A stretch of DNA of 7,119 nucleotides, taken from assembly GCA_018065165.1 (NCBI GenBank), contig JAGHTV010000464.1, positions 1 to 7,119 on the forward strand. The letters run 5' to 3'. The notes below the pieces were generated by a model, which saw only the letters and a program-made list of their open reading frames with translations, had not been told where the DNA came from and did no database searches. The stretch's first letter is position 1, and every line of letters begins with the position of its first letter. This DNA is from Candidatus Sodaliphilus fimicaballi (GTDB lineage: Bacteria > Bacteroidota > Bacteroidia > Bacteroidales > Muribaculaceae). Both the position numbers and the translations under genes were made by a program. Of the stretch, positions 1-6,669 are shown piece after piece.

Positions 1-191
1 GCTATGCTCTGTTCAGCTACGCTGGCTTCTGCGGTCAAGAACTCGTGGGAGACGGTAGTGTCGACATTGCTGAGCTGGGTCACTTCTTGCTGAGCACCGA
101 CAAGTTTGGCTACCTGCTTCCCTTCGAGGCAGTGAGTGTACTCTTGCTGGCATGTATAATAGGTGGTGTAGTTATTGCCCGTCGCCGTTAA
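1..191 (+). CDS. nuoJ: NADH-quinone oxidoreductase subunit J, C-terminal part
   Basis: The reading frame enters from the left edge (first full codon at position 3) and stops at TAA 189-191, giving 62 residues of the C-terminus. NuoJ is an inner-membrane subunit of complex I with about five helices. It sits between the quinone-binding NuoH/NuoA region and NuoK, and one of its helices is a hinge in coupling quinone reduction to proton pumping. The visible part has a periplasmic/loop segment ending LGHFLLSTDKFGYLLPFE. It then has the typical last helix, beginning AVSVLLLACIIGGVVIA, and a short basic tail, RRR. The identification rests on this conserved FE-x-x-SVLLL-x-x-x-IGxxVIA ending and on nuoK following 22 nt downstream. 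The N-terminal two thirds, including the hinge helix, lie outside the window, so the start cannot be judged. Confidence 0.9.
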   Translation, partial: YALFSYAGFCGQELVGDGSVDIAELGHFLLSTDKFGYLLPFEAVSVLLLACIIGGVVIARRR

Positions 192-198
192 TAAAGAA

Positions 199-203
199 AG
201 GAG
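199..203 (+). promoter_or_regulatory. Shine-Dalgarno site of nuoK
   Basis: AGGAG lies 10 nt before the ATG at 214, in the short nuoJ-nuoK gap. It decides the nuoK start: an upstream in-frame ATG at 175 lies inside nuoJ and has no such site. It is the only clear Shine-Dalgarno sequence in the window. The other starts (532, 2555, 4115, 5762, 6670) are preceded by AT-rich or unremarkable sequence, as is usual in Bacteroidetes. Confidence 0.7.
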
Positions 204-213
204 AAATTTGACT

Positions 214-525
214 ATGAACTTGACTTTGTTAATGTATTTGATTCCCAGTCTCATCATGTTTGGCTGTGGTGTCTACGGGTTCCTCACCCGCAAGAATATG
301 ATTGCAATTATGATTTCTCTCGAGTTGATGCTCAACTCGATTGACATCAACTTTGTTGTGTTTAACCGATTTCTGTTCCCCGACCAGCTCGAGGGCATGT
401 TCTTCACATTGTTTGCTATCGCAATCGCTGCTGCTGAGACTGCAGTGGCACTGGCAATCATCATCAATGTGTTCCGCATCGCTAAGAAGGTCGACATCAA
501 CGAAATCACTAAACTGAAATTTTAA
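214..525 (+). CDS. nuoK: NADH-quinone oxidoreductase subunit K
   Basis: This is the small membrane subunit of complex I, with 103 residues and three transmembrane helices (about 5-23, 28-50 and 61-87), matching the family length of about 100. It is the MrpC/ND4L homologue and carries part of the proton path joining the quinone module to NuoN. The two buried glutamates are visible: E37 in ISLELMLNS and E75 in AIAAAETAVAL, which correspond to E. coli E36 and E72. The start at 214 is chosen because the mature sequence begins with the typical short N-terminus (MNLTLLMYLIPS) and AGGAG lies 10 nt upstream. Starting at 175 would add 13 hydrophilic residues and overlap nuoJ. Only 6 nt separate its stop from nuoL, so the two are cotranscribed and possibly translationally coupled. 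Confidence 0.95.
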   Translation: MNLTLLMYLIPSLIMFGCGVYGFLTRKNMIAIMISLELMLNSIDINFVVFNRFLFPDQLEGMFFTLFAIAIAAAETAVALAIIINVFRIAKKVDINEITKLKF

Positions 526-531
526 TAGACT

Positions 532-2523
532 ATGCCACTAAGTTTTTCAATAGCAGTTATTGCAATACCCCTGCTCATGTTCCTCTTCCTGGGACTGGCA
601 GGCGTGAAGATGGGCCGCAAGCTCACTGGTGTGCTGGGTGTAATCGCAATGGGTGTCACTACAGTGATTGCCTATGGCGTTGCTCTTACATATTTCTTTG
701 ACTCGTCTTATATTGTTGACGGCGTACGCAAGGCGGTGATCGTATGGAACCCCGACTGGCTGTCGTTTACTAAAGATTATGTGGTGCGCATGGGTATCGC
801 TATCGATCCCATTGCTGCAATGATGCTGGTAGTCATCACTACCATCTCATTCTTCGTTCACCTGTATAGCTTGGGCTATATGAGCGACCACCACGGCAAC
901 CCCGAGAAGGGCTTCCAGCGCTTCTATGCCGACCTCGCACTGTTCACATTCTCAATGCTCGGTCTGGTTGTTGCCACTAACTTGTTCCAGATTTTCGTAT
1001 TCTTTGAGATGGTGGGTGTATCTTCTTACCTCCTCATTGGATTCTACTATCATTCTCCCGCAGCTATCCACGCTTCTAAGAAGGCGTTCATCGTTACCCG
1101 TCTGGCCGACTTGTTCTTCCTGCTGGGTATCATGATTCTGGGTTACTACACTAAGTCATTTGACTTCTTCAACCAGAATGGCCTCACTGGCATTTGCGAC
1201 AGCATCGATGCTGCCCACCTGGCTATAGCTAAGGCTGGTGGTGCAACCTTCATGGGTTGCTCGGTAATGGCTTGGGCACTTACATTCATCTTCATTGGTG
1301 GTGCTGGTAAGAGTGCAATGTACCCATTGCACATTTGGCTCCCCGATGCTATGGAAGGTCCCACTCCCGTATCGGCCCTCATCCACGCTGCAACCATGGT
1401 TGTTGCTGGTGTATTCCTGGTAGCTCGCCTGTTCCCTTTGTATGTTATCGAGCAGGGCTCTATGGAGATTATCTGCGTTGTGGGTGCGTTCACAGCATTC
1501 TATGCAGCTGCAATCGCATGTGTACAGAGCGACATCAAGCGTGCGCTTGCGTTCTCTACAATCTCGCAGATTGCGTTCATGATGACATCACTCGCCGTTA
1601 GCTCGGCCGATGGTGCTCTCATCGAGATTCACGAGGGTTACGGCCTTGGTTACATGGCGTCAATGTTCCACCTGTTCACTCACGCGATGTTCAAGGCGTT
1701 GCTCTTCCTGTGTGCTGGTGCTATCATCCACGCTGTTCACTCTAACGAGAATAGCGACATGCACGGCTTGCACAAGTACATGCCCATCACTAGCATCGCA
1801 TTCCTCATTGGCTGTCTCGCCATTGCTGGTATTCCTCCCTTTGCAGGTTTCTGGTCTAAGGACGAGATCCTCGTGGCTTGCTACGAGAAGGGCCTGGGTT
1901 GGGGTCTGTGGATGTCGATGGTTGCTGGTATGACCGCATTCTACATGTTCCGCATCTACTTCCTCATCTTCCACTGGAAGGAGCACAAGGTTCACACCGA
2001 GCACAAGCCCGCCGACCAGGTATGGACAATGACCTTGCCTCTCATCGTTCTGGCTACAATCTCTATTGTTGCTGGTTTCGTTCCCATGCACGACCTCGTT
2101 ACTTGGGACGGTAAGGAACTGCACACTCAACTCAACTGGACAGTTGCTGGCACAAGTGTAGCTATCGCTTGTGTGGGTATCGCTCTCGCATTTGTGATGT
2201 ACTACAAGGAGAACCCCCTGCCCAGCAAGATGAAGAACGCGTTCAGCGGTCTGTGGGAAGCTGCTTATCACCGCTTCTACATGGACGAGCTCTATCAGTT
2301 CATTACTCACAAGGTGATCTTCAAGGCTATCTGTGTTCCCATTGCATGGTTTGACCGCAAGTTCATTGACGGCTTCATGAACCTCCTTGCCGATGTTACT
2401 AGCTCAGCTTCGTTTGCTATTCGCCGCCTGCAGAGTGGCAGCATCCAGAGCTATGTATATGTTTACATCATGGGAGCATTGCTGCTTGCAGTAGTTACAA
2501 TGGCGTGTGTATTGTTTATGTAA
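532..2523 (+). CDS. nuoL: NADH-quinone oxidoreductase subunit L (antiporter-like)
   Basis: NuoL (663 residues) is the distal proton-pumping subunit of complex I, an MrpA/ND5 homologue in the inner membrane. The antiporter core is clear. E159 lies in FFEMVGVSSYLL (TM5), K260 in GAGKSAMYPLHIWLPDAMEG (TM7), and H285 in ALIHAATMV. H380, H384 and K388 lie in MFHLFTHAMFKALLFL, and K443-D444 in FAGFWSKDEIL (TM12). By my alignment these match E. coli E144, K229, H254, H334/H338/K342 and K399/D400, so the channel looks complete. The C-terminal extension specific to NuoL follows: a segment YHRFYMDELYQF near 579-590, the long lateral helix HL to about 630, and a final anchoring helix at about 641-661. 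The protein is slightly longer than E. coli NuoL (613). No Shine-Dalgarno sequence precedes the ATG; coupling to nuoK, 6 nt away, may serve instead. Confidence 0.97.
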   Translation: MPLSFSIAVIAIPLLMFLFLGLAGVKMGRKLTGVLGVIAMGVTTVIAYGVALTYFFDSSYIVDGVRKAVIVWNPDWLSFTKDYVVRMGIAIDPIAAMMLVVITTISFFVHLYSLGYMSDHHGNPEKGFQRFYADLALFTFSMLGLVVATNLFQIFVFFEMVGVSSYLLIGFYYHSPAAIHASKKAFIVTRLADLFFLLGIMILGYYTKSFDFFNQNGLTGICDSIDAAHLAIAKAGGATFMGCSVMAWALTFIFIGGAGKSAMYPLHIWLPDAMEGPTPVSALIHAATMVVAGVFLVARLFPLYVIEQGSMEIICVVGAFTAFYAAAIACVQSDIKRALAFSTISQIAFMMTSLAVSSADGALIEIHEGYGLGYMASMFHLFTHAMFKALLFLCAGAIIHAVHSNENSDMHGLHKYMPITSIAFLIGCLAIAGIPPFAGFWSKDEILVACYEKGLGWGLWMSMVAGMTAFYMFRIYFLIFHWKEHKVHTEHKPADQVWTMTLPLIVLATISIVAGFVPMHDLVTWDGKELHTQLNWTVAGTSVAIACVGIALAFVMYYKENPLPSKMKNAFSGLWEAAYHRFYMDELYQFITHKVIFKAICVPIAWFDRKFIDGFMNLLADVTSSASFAIRRLQSGSIQSYVYVYIMGALLLAVVTMACVLFM

Positions 2524-2554
2524 TGTTCAACGGCTTGATTAAATTAGACAGATT

Positions 2555-4072
2555 ATGATATTTGACAATATTTTGATTTATTTCGTGATAGTGCCCCTGC
2601 TCACTCTGCTGGGACTGGCACTGTGCAACAATAAAGGTGTCGCTGCTATCAGAGCCGTTGCAGTAACTGGTGCAACAGCACTGGTTGCCCTTGCGGTATA
2701 TCTGGTAATGATCTTCTTGCAGGTACGCGGTGCTGGTGATACCAGCGAGATGATCCTGCAAAGCAATGTAACATGGTATGCGCCCCTCAACATCGAACTC
2801 GCACTGGGTGTCGACGGTGTGTCGGTAGTGATGATTCTCCTCTCGGCGTTCATCGTCTTTACTGGTGTGTTTGCTTCGTGGAAGATCAATCCTCTTCCCA
2901 AGCAGTTCTTCCTGTGGTTATTCCTCCTGTCAACTGGTGTATTTGGTTTCTTCATCTCTGTTGACCTGTTCGCCATGTTCATGTTCTACGAGGTTGCCCT
3001 TATCCCCATGTACCTTCTCATTGGCATCTGGGGTAGCGGTAGCAAGAACTACAGTGCAATGAAGCTTACCCTTATGCTTATGGGTGGTTCGGCATTCCTG
3101 ATGCTCGCCCTCATTGGCATCTACTTCCATTCAGCTCCCGAGGGACAGCCCCTCACTATGAACCTGCTGGAGATTGCCAAGAACAACGCAGTGCCCCACG
3201 AGTGGCAGTTGTACCTGTTCCCCATGGCATTCGTTGGCTTTGGTGTGCTGGGTGCTATGTTCCCCTTCCACACTTGGTCTCCCGACGGTCACGCATCGGC
3301 TCCCACAGCCGTTTCAATGCTCCACGCCGGTGTGCTCATGAAGCTTGGTGGTTACGGTTGCTTCCGCATCGCCATCTACCTGATGCCCTTCGCAGCTAAC
3401 GAGATTGGTTGGATTTTCCTCACACTCACTGGTATCAGTATCGTTTACGGTGCATTCAGTGCTTGTGTACAGACCGACCTTAAGTATATCAACGCTTACT
3501 CATCGGTTAGCCACTGTGGTATGGTGCTCTTCGCCATCCTCATGTTTAACCAGACTGCTATGACTGGTGCTGTGCTCCAGATGCTCTCACACGGTTTGAT
3601 GACAGCGTTGTTCTTCGCCCTCATCGGTATGATCTACGGCCGCACTCACACTCGTGACATCCGCGAGATGGGTGGTATGATGCAAATTATGCCTTACCTG
3701 GGTGTAGGTTATGTGATTGCTGGTCTTGCATCACTCGGTCTGCCCGGTCTCAGTGGTTTCGTTGCCGAGATGACCATCTTCTTCGGTTCGTTTGAAAACG
3801 CTGACATGTTCCGTCGCGTACTCACCATCGCAGGTGCTAGTTCAATCGTTATCACTGCAGTTTACATCCTGCGTGTGGTTGGCAAGCTGCTCTTTGGCGA
3901 GGTACAAAACGAGCATCACCGCGAGCTCACCGATGCAAGCTGGGACGAGCGTGTTGCCACTGCAATCCTCATCGTGTGTGTTGCAACTATTGGTTGTTTC
4001 CCCAACTTCTTCGTCAACATCATCACTGACAGCTTCGTGCCCGTTGTTGATGCGTTGAAGAATGCGATGTAA
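2555..4072 (+). CDS. nuoM: NADH-quinone oxidoreductase subunit M (antiporter-like), variant lacking the TM7 lysine
   Basis: NuoM (505 residues, about 14 helices) is the middle proton-pumping subunit of complex I, an MrpD/ND4 homologue between NuoL and NuoN. Conserved elements seen are E146 in MFYEVALIPMYLL (TM5), HTWSPDGHASAPTAVS at 239-254, K263 in GVLMKLGGYG (TM8), VQTDLKYINAYSSVSH at 305-320, H346 in LSHGLMTALFF, and E405 in GFVAEMTIFFGSF (TM12). These correspond to E. coli E144, K265 and E407. The odd point is TM7: where E. coli has AFAVKMPVVP with the essential K234, this protein reads GFGVLGAMFP, putting L232 in the lysine position with no other lysine in the helix. The gene is full length and otherwise intact. 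It begins 31 nt after nuoL, with no Shine-Dalgarno site and no promoter that I could identify in the gap, so it is read as part of the nuo operon. Confidence 0.96.
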   Translation: MIFDNILIYFVIVPLLTLLGLALCNNKGVAAIRAVAVTGATALVALAVYLVMIFLQVRGAGDTSEMILQSNVTWYAPLNIELALGVDGVSVVMILLSAFIVFTGVFASWKINPLPKQFFLWLFLLSTGVFGFFISVDLFAMFMFYEVALIPMYLLIGIWGSGSKNYSAMKLTLMLMGGSAFLMLALIGIYFHSAPEGQPLTMNLLEIAKNNAVPHEWQLYLFPMAFVGFGVLGAMFPFHTWSPDGHASAPTAVSMLHAGVLMKLGGYGCFRIAIYLMPFAANEIGWIFLTLTGISIVYGAFSACVQTDLKYINAYSSVSHCGMVLFAILMFNQTAMTGAVLQMLSHGLMTALFFALIGMIYGRTHTRDIREMGGMMQIMPYLGVGYVIAGLASLGLPGLSGFVAEMTIFFGSFENADMFRRVLTIAGASSIVITAVYILRVVGKLLFGEVQNEHHRELTDASWDERVATAILIVCVATIGCFPNFFVNIITDSFVPVVDALKNAM

Positions 4073-4114
4073 TTAAAGAAAGTGTTGAATTAGAAAAAAC
4101 TTGATAATACAGAT

Positions 4115-5593
4115 ATGGATTATTCTCAATTTTTACAGATGCCGCAAGAGGTAGGGCTGCTGCTCGTGTTCTTGCTTGTGTTTATCTACGACACTTTTAT
4201 GCCACAGCGCAGTCAGCGAGCACTTCCCGTGTTCACTACCGTCCTGTTTGCTATATATACCGCACTTTGCTTCGTTCCCTGCCAGTGTGTTAATGCTTGC
4301 GAGGCAGGCTCACTGTTTGGTGGAATGTTTGAGGTTAATGCCGCTACATGGGCAATGAAGAACATCCTCAATGTGGGTGTACTCCTCGTTCTGCTCCAGG
4401 CTGGCAACTGGACCAACAGCGACTTTATGAGCGTTCGCCGCGGCGAGTTCTATGAGCTGTTGCTTCTCACTCTGTTCGGTATGTTCCTTATGGTTTCAGC
4501 TCGTCACTTCCTGCTGTTCATCATCGGTCTCGAGTCAGCTTCACTTCCCATCGCTGCTCTGGCAGCGTTCGAGAAGAACCGCTACGAGAGCCACGAGGCA
4601 GCTGCCAAGTATGTGTTCACAGCCATCTTCTCAAGTGCAATCTTCCTGCTCGGTGTATCATTCGTTTATGGTATCGCAGGTTCGCTCTACTTCAATGATA
4701 TCGCTTCTAGCCTCATCGGCGAGCAGAGCGCACTCCTCATTGCAGCTGTTGCATTTGTGATTGCAGGTGTAGGTTTCAAGTTGTCACTTGTTCCCTTCCA
4801 CCAGTGGACTGCCGATGTTTACCAAGGCGCTCCCACAGCAGTTACTGCTTACCTGTCAGTAATCAGCAAGGGTGCTGCTGCATTCTCATTCCTGGTAATT
4901 CTTGCACAAGTATTTGGTGCCGCTTATAGCACTGTATGGGAGTGGATGCTCTACGCTGTTATCATCCTCACCATCACCATTGGTAACCTCTTTGCTATGC
5001 GCCAGCGCAACCTCAAGCGCTTCCTCGCGTTCTCTTCAATCTCACAGGCCGGCTATGTAATGCTGGGTGTTATTGCAGTGAACACACTGGGTATGGCGTC
5101 AATGATGTATTACATCCTTGTTTACATCTTCTCTAACCTCGCAGCATTTGGCGTTATCGCCGCTATCGAGCGTCAGACTGGCAAGACTACTACCGACGAC
5201 TACAACGGCCTGTTCAAGACCAATCCTTGGTTGTCATTCACAATGATGCTTGCGATGTTCTCACTGGGTGGTATTCCTCCCTTTGCAGGTTTCTTCAGCA
5301 AGTTCTTCATCTTTGTGGGTGCTTGCCACACAGGCAGTGTAGCCATCTACGTACTCGTGCTCATCGCCCTCATCAACACTATCATCTCGCTCTACTACTA
5401 CCTGCTCGTGGTTAAGGCAATGTTCATCCGTCAGGACGACTGCGTCATTCCCGCTATCAAGAGCTCATGTGGCGAGCGTGCAGGCATGATCCTGTGTGCA
5501 CTGGGCATCATCCTCATTGGTCTCGTAAGCTGCATCTATGTAGGCCTTACCGAGGCAACCGAGTCAGTAAGCGAGATCTTCGCCCTCATCTGA
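4115..5593 (+). CDS. nuoN: NADH-quinone oxidoreductase subunit N (antiporter-like)
   Basis: NuoN (492 residues, about 14 helices) is the proximal antiporter-like proton-pumping subunit of complex I, an ND2 homologue that contacts NuoK. Its proton-path residues are all present. E140 lies in FIIGLESASLPIAAL (TM5), and K222 in GVGFKLSLVPFHQWTADVYQ (TM7). K252 lies in YLSVISKGAAAF (TM8), and K396 in GIPPFAGFFSKFFIF (TM12). These match E. coli E133, K217, K247 and K395 by my alignment. The length fits the family (E. coli 485). The 42-nt gap after nuoM is AT-rich and contains no promoter or terminator that I can see, so cotranscription is likely. It is the last gene of the operon: a strong terminator starts 22 nt after its TGA. 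A 26-nt stretch around the GIPPFAGF codons is identical to nuoL. Confidence 0.97.
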   Translation: MDYSQFLQMPQEVGLLLVFLLVFIYDTFMPQRSQRALPVFTTVLFAIYTALCFVPCQCVNACEAGSLFGGMFEVNAATWAMKNILNVGVLLVLLQAGNWTNSDFMSVRRGEFYELLLLTLFGMFLMVSARHFLLFIIGLESASLPIAALAAFEKNRYESHEAAAKYVFTAIFSSAIFLLGVSFVYGIAGSLYFNDIASSLIGEQSALLIAAVAFVIAGVGFKLSLVPFHQWTADVYQGAPTAVTAYLSVISKGAAAFSFLVILAQVFGAAYSTVWEWMLYAVIILTITIGNLFAMRQRNLKRFLAFSSISQAGYVMLGVIAVNTLGMASMMYYILVYIFSNLAAFGVIAAIERQTGKTTTDDYNGLFKTNPWLSFTMMLAMFSLGGIPPFAGFFSKFFIFVGACHTGSVAIYVLVLIALINTIISLYYYLLVVKAMFIRQDDCVIPAIKSSCGERAGMILCALGIILIGLVSCIYVGLTEATESVSEIFALI

Positions 5594-5614
5594 TTTAAGT
5601 AAAATCAATCATAT

Positions 5615-5654
5615 AAAACACCAGGGCCGAAATTTCGGCTCTGGTGTTTTTCTT
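5615..5654 (+). terminator. Rho-independent terminator of the nuo operon
   Basis: The 18-nt arms 5615-5632 and 5633-5650 are reverse complements except for one G-T position (5625/5640), which still pairs as G-U in RNA. The core pairs ACACCAGGGCCGAA with UUCGGCUCUGGUGU, and the AT centre forms the loop. The hairpin is followed by a T-rich tail (TTTTTCTT, starting at 5647). It sits 22-24 nt after the nuoN stop and ends the operon. Because the upstream side is A-rich, the same hairpin could also terminate transcription from the other strand, but no gene faces it in this window. Confidence 0.92.
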
Positions 5655-5677
5655 CCTAATACTCCTAAAATTCCTAA
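5654..5677. repeat. Three TCCTAA direct repeats with 9-bp period
   Basis: TCCTAA occurs at 5654-5659, 5663-5668 and 5672-5677, exactly 9 bp apart start to start. A degraded fourth copy (TCCATAA) lies at 5682, one base out of phase. The array fills the space between the nuo terminator and the -33 box of the next promoter. A role as a protein-binding array or promoter-upstream element is possible but is only inferred; it may equally be low-complexity intergenic sequence. Confidence 0.5.
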
Positions 5678-5691
5678 GAATTCCATAAACC

Positions 5692-5723
5692 TTTGGATAA
5701 TTTGTATGTTATTATTAACTTTG
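5692..5723 (+). promoter_or_regulatory. Bacteroidetes-type promoter for the propeller-amidase unit
   Basis: TTTG at 5692-5695 and TAACTTTG at 5716-5723 are separated by 20 bp. This matches the known Bacteroidetes primary sigma factor consensus of TTTG at -33 and TAnnTTTG at -7 with a 19-21 bp spacer. Transcription would begin roughly at 5728-5732, leaving an AT-rich leader of about 30 nt without a Shine-Dalgarno sequence before the ATG at 5762. Its position after a strong terminator supports an independent transcript. Confidence 0.85.
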
Positions 5724-5761
5724 TGAGTTGATAATATAATAACTTCAAAATACCCATTAAT

Positions 5762-6652
5762 ATGAACAAATCTCTACTTTCACTAGTGGCGTGTGCTAGT
5801 CTTGTGGCTAGTGCGCAACAGGTGACTGTGGTAGAGCACACTCAGCTGCTCAAGGGCGTCGAGGAGCCGGCTTACTATCCTATCCTCAATGCCGACGGGT
5901 CGCAGTTGCTCTATTCTACAATCAAGACACCTGGCCTCAAACTCTATGACTTTAACGACAATGTTGCTACCCGCATCAGCGACAACAGCGCAGTGGGACA
6001 GGACGCATTCTTTGGCAGCGACGGCAACGTGTACTATGTGACAGCCGAGCGTGGCGAGGATCACCTCATCTACCGCACAGGCCACAAGTATGACATGGCC
6101 AGCCACAAGAGCGATGTTGTGCTCGAGGCACAGCATGGTCCCGTGCTCATGGTCAATGCACAGCGTGGTGTAGCTCTCAAGGCTCAAGCCAAGTCATTCT
6201 CTACAGGCATGCAGATGGGTACCGCTGTCTATACTCAGGGGTCAACCGTCCATGTGACCGTCAATGGCGAGGATCGCTCATACTCGCCCGTTGAGTCTTG
6301 GGCCGGATACCTGTGGGCATCGCTCAGCCCCGACGGTCAGCGTGTGGCATTCTTTGCCGCTGGCAAGGGCATTGTGGTCATGGACCTCAATGGCAAGGTG
6401 CTGGCTATGCTGGGCAACTACGAGATGCCCTCTTGGCTCAATAACGACTACATCGTGGCACAAAATGCCAGGGACGACGGACACCAGTTCACATCGTCAC
6501 AAATCATGCTCTTCAAGGCCGACGGTTCGTTCAAGCACGAGCTCACCAAGCCCACCTCAATGTCGATGCAGCCCACAGCTGCTGCCGGCAAGGTGGTTTA
6601 CTGCTCTATCGATGGCAACCTGTACATGATGAAAATTAACATTACCGAATAA
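5762..6652 (+). CDS. Exported TolB/PD40-like beta-propeller protein, function unknown
   Basis: This is a 296-residue protein with an N-terminal export signal: MNK, a hydrophobic stretch at about 4-16, and a likely signal peptidase I site after VASA (A18/Q19). A cysteine at 11 preceded by LVA could be read as a lipobox, but the hydrophobic run before it is only about seven residues, so I prefer cleavage after A18. The rest shows repeated short strands joined by Asp-Gly turns: NADGSQLLYS at 43-52, GSDGNVYYV at 85-93, SPDGQRVAFFA at 189-199, KADGSFK at 252-258, and SIDGNLYMM at 282-290. This pattern is typical of PD40/TolB-type propeller blades, which usually bind partner proteins or peptides. 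I see no catalytic motif. It is not TolB itself: it is shorter (E. coli TolB is about 430 residues), and no TolB N-terminal domain or tol-pal neighbours are seen. The amidase gene starts 17 nt downstream, suggesting a shared envelope function. Confidence 0.75.
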   Translation: MNKSLLSLVACASLVASAQQVTVVEHTQLLKGVEEPAYYPILNADGSQLLYSTIKTPGLKLYDFNDNVATRISDNSAVGQDAFFGSDGNVYYVTAERGEDHLIYRTGHKYDMASHKSDVVLEAQHGPVLMVNAQRGVALKAQAKSFSTGMQMGTAVYTQGSTVHVTVNGEDRSYSPVESWAGYLWASLSPDGQRVAFFAAGKGIVVMDLNGKVLAMLGNYEMPSWLNNDYIVAQNARDDGHQFTSSQIMLFKADGSFKHELTKPTSMSMQPTAAAGKVVYCSIDGNLYMMKINITE

Positions 6653-6669
6653 CTAAAACTGCAACAGCT

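Noticed and set aside
175..213. Upstream in-frame ATG as the nuoK start
   Set aside because: It lies inside the nuoJ coding region, would add a charged 13-residue N-terminus absent from the family, and has no ribosome-binding site, unlike the ATG at 214.
1146..1493. 115-codon open frame on the - strand within nuoL
   Set aside because: It is an antisense shadow of the most conserved part of NuoL (TM7-TM8 motif); no independent start signal is visible.
1660..2310. 216-codon open frame on the - strand within nuoL
   Set aside because: It lies wholly antisense to a conserved, full-length nuoL. Its translation has no recognisable domain or membrane pattern, and its openness follows from the codon bias of nuoL.
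4073..4114. Possible internal promoter or terminator in the nuoM-nuoN gap
   Set aside because: The gap is AT-rich, but I found neither a TTTG/TAnnTTTG pair at the right spacing nor an inverted repeat.
5701..5704. Second TTTG as the -33 box of the promoter
   Set aside because: It is only 11 bp from the TAACTTTG box, too close for the Bacteroidetes spacing; the TTTG at 5692 gives the expected 20 bp.
5594..5761. Small RNA or short gene in the nuo-propeller intergenic region
   Set aside because: The 168 nt are accounted for by the terminator, the TCCTAA array, the promoter and a short leader; no further hairpin or open frame with a start signal was found.
5783..6187. 134-codon open frame on the - strand within the propeller gene
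   Set aside because: It is antisense to a gene with a promoter, signal peptide and propeller repeats; the reverse translation shows no domain.
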